From assembly GCA_004524595.1 (NCBI GenBank), contig SDOA01000068.1, positions 1 through 21,846 of the forward strand: 21,846 nucleotides of DNA, read 5' to 3'. The position numbers and the translations under genes were made by a program. Numbering within the stretch: position 1 is the stretch's first letter; the number at the start of each line of letters is the position of its first letter. Source of the DNA: Candidatus Thorarchaeota archaeon. GTDB taxonomy: Archaea; Asgardarchaeota; Thorarchaeia; Thorarchaeales; Thorarchaeaceae. The notes under the pieces are model-generated. The model made no database searches. It was not told the origin of the DNA and saw nothing but the letters and a program-made list of their open reading frames with translations. Positions 15,572 through 21,846 of the stretch are shown here, one piece after another.

Positions 15572-16015
15572 TTGATAGATCTACCAATTCTAAGTATTGA
15601 CTTGGAAGGGGCTCCAATTGATTATCTTCTAGACCAAGTACTTACTCCAACGGATGCAAGAATCATCAATGCAGTATCATCATTCAAAGAATCGCATGGT
15701 AAATATCCATCTGCTATGGAGATCCTAGATGAGTTGTCTAACTCCACAAGATTGAAGAAAACACAATTATATGATAGACTAAGTCGGCTTGCCATCAGGG
15801 GTTTTATCTCAGTAAAACTACTCCCTAGACCTAGGAGATATCAGGTCACAACAGATACAATCAATGAGGGTGTTCATAATTGGCTCCAAGAACAGACTTC
15901 CTCTTTGGAAGGGCTTGCCAATGAATTGTCAACTATTCAGAATTTTTTGAAAGAAATGGACACGAGTAAACTGACTTTAGCTATTGCAGACAAATTATCG
16001 ATAAAACATCAATGA
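15572..16015 (+). CDS. Winged-helix DNA-binding protein, putative transcription regulator
   Basis: A 147-residue soluble protein. Residues about 27-95 read as a winged helix: helix 1 TDARIINAVSSFKESHGKYP, helix 2 AMEILDELSN, recognition-type helix KKTQLYDRLSRLAIRGF, then a basic wing SVKLLPRPRRYQV. Residues 100-140 are helical (SLEGLANELSTIQNFLKEM) and could form a dimerisation helix as in small archaeal regulators of the TrmB or ArsR/MarR type; I cannot assign the exact family. The TTG start has GGTGA 5 bases upstream. Its promoter holds a perfect 12-base palindrome, consistent with autoregulation. The targets may include the divergent gene at 14106. Confidence 0.7.
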   Translation: MIDLPILSIDLEGAPIDYLLDQVLTPTDARIINAVSSFKESHGKYPSAMEILDELSNSTRLKKTQLYDRLSRLAIRGFISVKLLPRPRRYQVTTDTINEGVHNWLQEQTSSLEGLANELSTIQNFLKEMDTSKLTLAIADKLSIKHQ

Positions 16016-16052
16016 GCTCGAGGGCAAAAGAAAACATGCATAAGTGGTAGGG

Positions 16053-16068
16053 AGGGGACCCTCTCAAT
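16053..16068 (+). terminator. Hairpin with T-rich tail after the winged-helix gene
   Basis: GGGAGG and CCTCTC can pair with one G-U and a 4-base GGAC loop, followed within 10 bases by the pyrimidine-rich CTCTCTTATTAT. It lies 40 bases after the stop codon and is a plausible but unproven terminator. Confidence 0.3.
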
Positions 16069-16170
16069 CTCTCTTATTATATGTATGACTTAACTAATGA
16101 TAGAATGAAAAATGAGAGTTTTAATGGTGTTATACATAGTTCTCTGTCTGCAACGAAGCCCTAATATAGG

Positions 16171-16178
16171 TATAAATT
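16171..16178 (+). promoter_or_regulatory. TATA box of the 2-amino-3-ketobutyrate CoA ligase gene
   Basis: TATAAATT is a near-consensus archaeal TATA box. It predicts a transcript start near 16200 and a leader of about 35 bases. Within that leader ACGGA/TCCGT (16208-16225) can form a short hairpin just before the GGAG at 16229-16232. Confidence 0.6.
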
Positions 16179-16233
16179 TGCGCCCCCTGTCAGACATACC
16201 AACTTTCACGGAATTGATTGTCCGTTTTGGAGT

Positions 16234-17433
16234 ATGGTGAAGATTATGAGAGACCCAACAGGTTGGATGCGTGACGAATATAATAAACTCGTCGAGCAGA
16301 ATTTAAACTGGAGAATTCGAGAGCTTCAGGGTCCTAGTACCCCAAAGGCAAAGATTGATGGCAAGGAGGTCATCATGCTTTGTTCTAACAACTATCTGAA
16401 CCTCAGCAATCACCCAAAACTCAAAGAGGCTGCGTTGGAAGCTATAAAGTCACATGGAGTAGGTTCAGGTTCAGTGCGCGCGATTGCAGGCACTATGGAC
16501 CTTCACCTAGAACTGGAGAGGCGCCTTGCAAAATTCAAAGGAGCTGAGGCTTCTCTTACTTATAGTGCAGGATTTGCTTGCAATGAAGGCCTTATCCCAC
16601 AGCTAGTTGACCAAGGTGATGCAATCATCTCAGATGAGTTAAATCATGGTTCGATCATTGATGGTGTTCGACTCACAAAAGCTACACGTTTCGTATACAA
16701 GCACAACGATGTCGCAGACTTGGAGAGAGTATTGATAGAGGCAGAAAAAGAGAAGCCAAGACGTATGCTTCTAATTACTGATGGAGTCTTTTCAATGGAT
16801 GGAGACATCGCTCCTCTTGATGGTATCGTGAAGGCTGCAGAACCATATGGTGCGATGATCTATGTCGATGATGCTCATGGTGAAGCTGTCTTAGGAAAAG
16901 GTGGTAGAGGTATTGTTTCACACTTCAACCTCACACACAAGGACGTCCATTTTGAGATGGGGACATTCTCTAAGGCTTTTGGCGTCATGGGGGGTCATGT
17001 TTCAGGAAGCCGCGATATGGTGAATTACGCGCTGAATAAGAGCCGTTCATGGCTCCTTAGCGCTTCACATCCACCAGCAACAGCAGCAGCATGTATCGCA
17101 TCAATAGATGTCCTCGAAACAGAAGAGGAACACGTGAAGACACTCTGGCGTAACAGAGAGTACTTCATCAAGGGTCTCCAACAGATGGGCTACGATACAG
17201 GAAAGAGCCAGACACCAATCATCCCAGCAATGACTGGTGAGAGTGCCAAGGCTGTTGCATTGAGTGACGGTCTCATGGAGGAAGGAATCCTCGCACTCCC
17301 AATCGTCTTTCCAATGGTTGCACGTGATGCAGCACGAATCAGAAATATGATGAACTCAGGCTTGACCCTCGACCAACTCGACAAGGCACTCCATGCCTAC
17401 GAGAAAGTCGGCAAGCGTGTTGATATCATTTAG
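16234..17433 (+). CDS. kbl: 2-amino-3-ketobutyrate CoA ligase (glycine C-acetyltransferase) / alpha-oxoamine synthase
   Basis: A 399-residue PLP enzyme of the alpha-oxoamine synthase family. It has MLCSNNYLNLSNHP near the N-terminus, NHGS with the cofactor-stacking His, VDDAHGEAVLGKGGRG (Asp and His contacting PLP), TFSKAFGVMGGHVSG with the Schiff-base Lys247, and the C-terminal FPMVARDAARIRNMMN. The best fit is glycine plus acetyl-CoA to or from 2-amino-3-ketobutyrate, in threonine catabolism; KAPA synthase or a serine palmitoyltransferase-like role cannot be excluded, and no threonine dehydrogenase or biotin gene is adjacent. C-ending codons (ATC, CTC) are more frequent than in neighbouring genes, which with the strong TATA box suggests high expression. 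ATG 16234 is used; ATG 16246 with GGTGA 5 bases upstream is a good alternative. Confidence 0.88.
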   Translation: MVKIMRDPTGWMRDEYNKLVEQNLNWRIRELQGPSTPKAKIDGKEVIMLCSNNYLNLSNHPKLKEAALEAIKSHGVGSGSVRAIAGTMDLHLELERRLAKFKGAEASLTYSAGFACNEGLIPQLVDQGDAIISDELNHGSIIDGVRLTKATRFVYKHNDVADLERVLIEAEKEKPRRMLLITDGVFSMDGDIAPLDGIVKAAEPYGAMIYVDDAHGEAVLGKGGRGIVSHFNLTHKDVHFEMGTFSKAFGVMGGHVSGSRDMVNYALNKSRSWLLSASHPPATAAACIASIDVLETEEEHVKTLWRNREYFIKGLQQMGYDTGKSQTPIIPAMTGESAKAVALSDGLMEEGILALPIVFPMVARDAARIRNMMNSGLTLDQLDKALHAYEKVGKRVDII

Positions 17434-17504
17434 AAATTTGATGTGGAGCATCTCAGAAAGAGATGCCCACTTGTCAATTTTCATTTTCTTCTATTTGTTC
17501 AAAT

Positions 17505-20093
17505 CTATCTCTTCCTAATGATGAAGATGATGACTACTATGAGAACGATTCCACCACCGCCTAGGATGAGCATCATGGTGAGATCACCAGTGGATGGAGT
17601 ATCGGATGTCGTTGTAGTGTCAGTTGTACCTGCATCAGAGGTAGTTGTAGTTGAAGTTGTATCAGTAGTAGTTGTAGTAGTTGTTGTGGTCGTTGTGGTT
17701 GTAGTTGTCGGTGTGCTATCTTCAATTGTAACAGTGATTGTATCATCAGCCCTATATGCAACATGATCTCTCACAGTAAGCTCAAATTCGTATTCACCAA
17801 CAGCCAGTCCAGAAACGTCAACTGTAATGGGACCGCCATTCCACCACTGAGTCTGGATTATGACACTATCACGCTTAATTTGATAATCACCAGGTGCATA
17901 GCTATGCGGAACCCAAGTGAACTCAGGAGTGTCAGTATACAGATCGATGACAATATCACCGGGTGAATCAATGGTCGGCCGCATCATATAGGCTATCTCA
18001 TTCAGCCAGAGCTCGAAACTATCAGGATATGTTGTATCATCCATATCTTCATTGTATTGAGATATAGCAAACATATTGCACAGTGCTTGTCCTCCAGCAC
18101 CAAGTAGAATTGCAGACTGGTTGGTTTCTATTGTCGGTGTGATACCAGCTAAAGCAGTCGCATTGTTGAGAACTGTAACATTAGTCCAGTCGGTAACGAA
18201 ATCGTTTGAAGTTGAATCAAAGTAGTCTAAGGAGAAATCAACTGGTCGGTTGAAAACATTGTGAAATTCGTTCCACATGTAAATTGTTGGTGCACCATCA
18301 GTAATTCGCGCATCATCTCCACAACCTCTGAATCCAATATAGTGCCATAGCGGGACCGTATCAAAGCGGAATGCATAATCTCGCATTATGAGTTTCCCAC
18401 CATTTTCTAGATGAGCTTGGATGAATTCACCGTCCACTGAAGCTGAGACTGAATTTGCATCATAAACTATTAGATCCCATGTTCGTGAATTCAGGCTGAG
18501 ATTGAAATACAATGGCATATAAGTTAACATGAAATTGAGTCCAAGCTCATTCAATGCATTTGCTACTTCAGACCGATAGTGATTGTATCCAACGAATCCA
18601 GTATTATGGAACAGGAGCACCTCTGCATCATCTGAAGTTAGCCAGTTGGCTATATTCATTGCAAATTGGAAGTTATCATTTTCAACTATCCATGTATCTA
18701 CTACCGAGTTTGCATCACAGATGACAAGTACTCTTCCATTACCATATTCTGTTACTCCAGCAGAAGCATAACCATCAGCATATCTCCATATAGGATATGC
18801 ACCGTTTGTCAATATTAGACTGGTAGATCCATGATAAGATAGTGCAGTGCAGTCCTCAGTAGTTGGATGAATATCGAAGTCAGAAAATACTTCATTATAG
18901 GCACTTGGTGTATGATTGAATTGTATCCCATACGGATCCATTAGATAATTGAGATGATGGTTGTCAATTACATTGGGATTATCCCCTACAACAAAGAGAC
19001 CCCCACCTGTTTGTACCCAATCTTCTACAGCTTGCACTTCTGAAGCTGAAAAGTTAATCATTGGTTGATTAGTAACTAGCATATCGTAAGGTGCAAGATT
19101 CTCAGCAGTCATATTACCTAAAGACGAAGGATAGAGTTTATCCACAGTATATGAACGAGTTACAAGACTATTTCTCCAGGTAGCAAGGAAGTGACCATTA
19201 TTCCAATTCCACGGATCTGTAGGTCCATATGGTTGATGCGATAGGTCATATAATATTCTCGCCTTTGGTCGAGCTGCTACCCAATCTACTGCATCCGCAT
19301 ATAATGGATAAAATTCTGGTGAAGGATCATTTTCCAAGTCAACTTGGATTGTAACCACTTTTCCTCCTCGATCACTTGGATCATATGCTAGAACCATTGA
19401 CCAATCGGAACTAACACCAGAGGAGGCGACATTAGTCAAGTCAGATGCTATTGCACTTGTTTGAAGCCATGGAAAATACCAACAATTTGAAAATTCACCG
19501 ATAGTGTTGATAGTTCCAGAGACAGATCTAGCTACTGGATGTCTTTCAGCTATAACAACATCATTTCCAGACCAAGTCCAGTATGTTCCGCTCCCAGTCG
19601 TTCCTAATCCTTCGGGAGGAATGATTCCAAATGAACATAGGAATACAATTGATGTGTCGAAGGTAAGTAGGCCTCCTCCACCCAGCCAATAGTCCATCAC
19701 GTGATAGGTGATATTCTCCCGAGGAACGTTATCTGGCAACACAAAAACATCATAATTTACAGTTGTAAGTTCATAGTTAGAGATGTCTTGGACATCCAAT
19801 AATGTGACATCATATCCGTAATTTACAAGTATGTCCCTGATACCGGTGACATTGTTTTTTAGAGCGCCACCACCTGAAGCATATGTAGGTACAGTAGTGT
19901 TGGTTTCATTGTAGACTGCAACTCGAATATTACTAGGTACATAGTCGGTTGCTAATTCAGTAGAATCATCATAGTTGATGAGTTGACAAGTGCTGAAATC
20001 GGATAGCACTATAGGTGAAATTAGTAGAACCAATATAATAGCTACAGAAAGTATTAGGACGTGCTTTTTTGTTTTCAAGATCTTTCTCTCCAT
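17505..20093 (-). CDS. Anchored surface protein with three GATase1-like domains, Ig-like domain and poly-Thr stalk
   Basis: An 862-residue exported protein. A signal peptide (about 10-31) is followed by three flavodoxin/GATase1-like domains of about 210 residues each (about 55-275, 278-488, 489-705). Each has a strand with YDVFVLPDN, YDMLVTNQP or WDLIVYDAN, and a later YWLGGGGLLTFD, WVQTGGGLFVVGDN or HLENGGKLIMRDY. An Ig-like domain (about 706-792), a threonine-rich stalk (794-835, with 15 Thr in a row) and a C-terminal helix (838-860) ending RKR follow. No glutaminase Cys-His-Glu triad is evident, so a binding rather than amidotransferase role is likely. The many Asn-x-Thr/Ser sites and the Thr stalk suggest glycosylation. 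A TATA-like TTATATTAAT about 27 bases upstream of the ATG suggests a near-leaderless transcript. Confidence 0.88.
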   Translation of the reverse strand: MERKILKTKKHVLILSVAIILVLLISPIVLSDFSTCQLINYDDSTELATDYVPSNIRVAVYNETNTTVPTYASGGGALKNNVTGIRDILVNYGYDVTLLDVQDISNYELTTVNYDVFVLPDNVPRENITYHVMDYWLGGGGLLTFDTSIVFLCSFGIIPPEGLGTTGSGTYWTWSGNDVVIAERHPVARSVSGTINTIGEFSNCWYFPWLQTSAIASDLTNVASSGVSSDWSMVLAYDPSDRGGKVVTIQVDLENDPSPEFYPLYADAVDWVAARPKARILYDLSHQPYGPTDPWNWNNGHFLATWRNSLVTRSYTVDKLYPSSLGNMTAENLAPYDMLVTNQPMINFSASEVQAVEDWVQTGGGLFVVGDNPNVIDNHHLNYLMDPYGIQFNHTPSAYNEVFSDFDIHPTTEDCTALSYHGSTSLILTNGAYPIWRYADGYASAGVTEYGNGRVLVICDANSVVDTWIVENDNFQFAMNIANWLTSDDAEVLLFHNTGFVGYNHYRSEVANALNELGLNFMLTYMPLYFNLSLNSRTWDLIVYDANSVSASVDGEFIQAHLENGGKLIMRDYAFRFDTVPLWHYIGFRGCGDDARITDGAPTIYMWNEFHNVFNRPVDFSLDYFDSTSNDFVTDWTNVTVLNNATALAGITPTIETNQSAILLGAGGQALCNMFAISQYNEDMDDTTYPDSFELWLNEIAYMMRPTIDSPGDIVIDLYTDTPEFTWVPHSYAPGDYQIKRDSVIIQTQWWNGGPITVDVSGLAVGEYEFELTVRDHVAYRADDTITVTIEDSTPTTTTTTTTTTTTTTTDTTSTTTTSDAGTTDTTTTSDTPSTGDLTMMLILGGGGIVLIVVIIFIIRKR
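17589..17714 (-). repeat. Low-complexity threonine-codon repeat (stalk of the surface protein)
   Basis: A tract of ACA/ACT/ACC/ACG codons encodes the Thr-rich stalk at residues 794-835, including an uninterrupted run of 15 Thr codons at 17664-17708. Mixed third bases show selection at the protein level rather than simple DNA slippage. Confidence 0.85.
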
Positions 20094-20114
20094 TGTTGAG
20101 AATCCTAATCATTG

Positions 20115-20124
20115 ATTAATATAA
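20115..20124 (-). promoter_or_regulatory. TATA box of the surface-protein gene
   Basis: On the minus strand TTATATTAAT is centred about 27 bases upstream of ATG 20093, predicting a transcript that starts at or within a few bases of the start codon. Confidence 0.5.
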
Positions 20125-20167
20125 CAAGCCTTTTCATGTTTTCTAAACTCAAACCACGATATTGGGA

Positions 20168-20500
20168 ATGACCAAATATGAACATGAACCCTTTGGAATT
20201 CCTTTAAAGTTATACCATCGTTATCCCGAACGCTTATTTTCAAGCAATACATTAGATATGCACATGTCAGAACTAAAGGGTGATTACACACTACGAAGTG
20301 TTCTTCTTGATGCGGTAAAGAGTGGAGACCGTCTGAGATTCTTTGGTCCAGGAATGATGATAGTCGCTGAGGGAATTGTTGCCTTTGTTGGCAAAGAAGT
20401 TGTCGCAATTAAGCATGGCACTACAGGAGAACCTGATGAATTCATCAATCTCAATTGCATCATCAAGGTTCAAGTGCTTAGCGAATATCGTCACTACTGA
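20168..20500 (+). CDS. Unknown small protein, about 110 residues
   Basis: I do not recognise this family. The C-terminal part (GDRLRFFGPGMMIVAEGIVA, then VVAIKHGTTGEPDEFINLNC and IIKVQVL) reads as a small beta-barrel, the order of strands recalling SH3- or Sm-like folds; this is a weak impression. There is no signal peptide. The start is uncertain: TTG 20162, ATG 20168 and ATG 20258 or 20264 are all possible, and a TTTAAAGTTATACC near 20203-20216 would favour the shortest (about 80 residues). It is divergent from the surface protein (about 70 bases between starts) and 27 bases from the convergent exchanger gene. Confidence 0.55.
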   Translation: MTKYEHEPFGIPLKLYHRYPERLFSSNTLDMHMSELKGDYTLRSVLLDAVKSGDRLRFFGPGMMIVAEGIVAFVGKEVVAIKHGTTGEPDEFINLNCIIKVQVLSEYRHY

Positions 20501-20527
20501 TGGGTAATGCATTTGGAATGTGCTTTA

Positions 20528-21721
20528 TCATATACCTCCATATACTAGAAGAAGGTAGAGCATCATAACAAAGACTGCAATCATAGCCACAGATTCCAAA
20601 GCATTGATTTTCGAGTCATCAGTGATCATAACTCTGAGGATGAACATCGTTGGGAAAGCAAAGAGTAACAAGACCACGGAATAGAGTTCTATTGGTAGAA
20701 TCTCAAGACCATAATGGAGAGGGTCTAAATAACCAAGTATCCCTGATGCTATCATAGTGAACCCAAAGACAACAAAGAAGACCTGAACAATGCCTCCAAA
20801 GGCATTGCTGAGAGCTATCTCAAGTTCTTTCTTTCGATGGCTGCTCGCAACGATGAGGTATTCAGGAGTTCCAGCGAATATAACTAATAATAGTGCTGCG
20901 TGAATAATCGGAAGTCCAATCTCATCGATTGCAAAATGAGCGAAGGATGATAGAGCCTCACCGCCGAGCAATGCACCAACAGATGCAAGAATTAGATAGA
21001 GACCTAATTTGGGCTTAGACAATATATCGTGTTCAATCTCACATGCGATATAAGGGTCTGATGAGGTTGGATCACATTTTCCATAGTATTTTGTAATTCT
21101 ATAGAGGTATGCTATAAACACAACAATTAGACATAAACCAAAAGTAACGAGTTCTCCAGAGTCTAATGATTGGGGAATTAAAACATTGGCGGCTGTAACA
21201 GGGAAGAGATGGACCAACATCATAGAGAGACCTACAGAGAGAGAGATTACAGCTCCCATGCTAAGAAGGTCTGAACCTACATGTTGTATAGCATCTGGAA
21301 GTTGGTAATTGCCATACTCGTCCTTTGGGAGTATAAGCGTGTAGAGAGCAAAGACTAACGAATTCATAAAGATCGTTGCAAGAGCAAGTATCCATGCCAT
21401 CTCATATTGGCCGCTTAAGATAAGAAAAGTAAGGACACTGAGTTCTGGAATTGTACTTGCTAGACTCGCATAGATACCGGATACATAATCAGTGAGATGC
21501 ATATTGTGTGCAATACCCTCGACGGATAGGACAAAAGCTTCGCATGCACCAGCAATAATCAATATACCTCCAACCAATTCCACGTAAGGTACAATTGTTT
21601 CAGGAAGTAGATGTATATTCAGAAGCTCCAGTAGAAAAAGAGGAGATACAATTATTATACCAATTATGTATGAGAATTGCCAGAGCTTGACCTTCAAAAT
21701 CCAGCACCTGTCTGTCGACAT
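20528..21721 (-). CDS. Sodium/calcium exchanger family (CaCA) membrane transporter
   Basis: A 397-residue integral membrane protein with about 10-11 helices and the two alpha repeats of cation/Ca2+ exchangers: YVSGIYASLASTIPELSVL (residues 79-97, Glu93) followed by IFMNSLV, and VIFAGTPEYLIVASS (about 280-294, Glu287) followed by ALSNAFGGIVQVFFVV (303-318). The paired PE/TPE glutamates and the Asn in the second half of each repeat are the ion-site positions in this superfamily. It probably extrudes Ca2+ or another cation in exchange for Na+ or H+; ion choice cannot be read from sequence. A hydrophilic central loop (about 213-237) holds two Cys. The start is uncertain: TTG 21697 has AGGTG 7 bases upstream and a TATA-like TTAATTA near 21730-21737 would fit it better. 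Confidence 0.85.
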   Translation of the reverse strand: MSTDRCWILKVKLWQFSYIIGIIIVSPLFLLELLNIHLLPETIVPYVELVGGILIIAGACEAFVLSVEGIAHNMHLTDYVSGIYASLASTIPELSVLTFLILSGQYEMAWILALATIFMNSLVFALYTLILPKDEYGNYQLPDAIQHVGSDLLSMGAVISLSVGLSMMLVHLFPVTAANVLIPQSLDSGELVTFGLCLIVVFIAYLYRITKYYGKCDPTSSDPYIACEIEHDILSKPKLGLYLILASVGALLGGEALSSFAHFAIDEIGLPIIHAALLLVIFAGTPEYLIVASSHRKKELEIALSNAFGGIVQVFFVVFGFTMIASGILGYLDPLHYGLEILPIELYSVVLLLFAFPTMFILRVMITDDSKINALESVAMIAVFVMMLYLLLVYGGI

Positions 21722-21765
21722 TCGAAGCCTTAATTAAATCAATCTCTAATGTCCTCGAGAAGAGT

Positions 21766-21846
21766 CTAATCATCTTCCGCAAGAACTTTTCGAATAATCG
21801 TTGTTGCAGTCCGACCAAGTGTTATTATGACTACTTGTACTAAGAA
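21766..21846 (-). CDS. C-terminal end of an unidentified gene (5' part outside window)
   Basis: The minus strand is open from the window edge to a TAG at 21766-21768, giving 26 residues, FLVQVVIITLGRTATTIIRK followed by VLAEDD. A hydrophobic strand followed by a basic helix and an acidic end looks like a genuine protein C-terminus, but it is too short to name. It would lie upstream of the exchanger gene on the same strand, 44-68 bases before it depending on the exchanger's start. Confidence 0.4.
   Translation of the reverse strand, partial: FLVQVVIITLGRTATTIIRKVLAEDD

Noticed and set aside
16080..16135. TATGTAT ... ATACATA inverted repeat before the CoA ligase gene
   Set aside because: The arms are short, AT-rich and about 45 bases apart; no C/D boxes or other RNA features are present.
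17443..17766. Plus-strand open frame rich in valine
   Set aside because: It is the antisense of the threonine-codon stalk of the surface protein; the poly-Val run is a by-product of the repeat.
20109..20512. Three minus-strand open frames opposite the small unknown protein
   Set aside because: Low-complexity translations (Gln/Leu- or Ile/Thr/Pro-rich) and overlap with the surface-protein promoter make them unlikely genes.

Overview
The window is chromosomal DNA from an AT-rich archaeon. The supporting evidence is an ER/archaeal-type signal peptidase (Ser/His/Asp set rather than Ser/Lys), TATA-box promoters about 26 bases before likely transcript starts (several near-leaderless), an Orc/Cdc6-like AAA+ ATPase, and a surface protein with a poly-threonine stalk and C-terminal membrane anchor. 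The style of the surface and sensor proteins resembles Asgard archaea such as Thorarchaeia, but that placement is inference; no rRNA or marker gene is present to fix it. I see no tRNA, rRNA, CRISPR array, insertion sequence or prophage, and no gene-free stretch over 300 bases.

Bases 1-6115: on the minus strand a metallo-beta-lactamase/double-rhodanese protein is followed, 3 bases later, by the start of a gamma-glutamyltransferase that leaves the window. On the plus strand lies a run of an unknown small protein, signal peptidase, a TPM-domain membrane protein and a LemA protein. An AAA+ ATPase faces this run convergently.

Bases 6116-9494: a GNAT acetyltransferase, a tiny two-helix membrane protein whose best start looks like a rare ATT codon, a DUF998-type membrane protein overlapping it tail to tail, a GyrI-like ligand-binding protein, a candidate structured RNA at about 8441-8517, and a pirin.

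Bases 9495-16015 are the most unusual part. An unknown soluble protein is followed by two tandem paralogous single-pass membrane proteins. Each has a signal peptide, about 500 residues of extracellular beta-rich domains, one membrane helix and a short cytoplasmic winged helix. They look like membrane-tethered transcription regulators that read an extracellular ligand. An unknown protein with an AT-hook-like patch faces them, and beyond it is a soluble winged-helix protein with a 12-base palindrome in its promoter. I read this as a regulatory and sensing island.

Bases 16016-21846: a highly expressed-looking 2-amino-3-ketobutyrate CoA ligase/alpha-oxoamine synthase with a clear TATA promoter, an 862-residue anchored surface protein made of three GATase1-like repeats, a small unknown protein, a sodium/calcium exchanger-family transporter, and the last codons of another minus-strand gene. 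Start codons were moved from the longest possible reading where a Shine-Dalgarno sequence or TATA position favours a downstream start (4508-6115, 7926-8360, 8646-9494, 9582-10157, 10240-12180).
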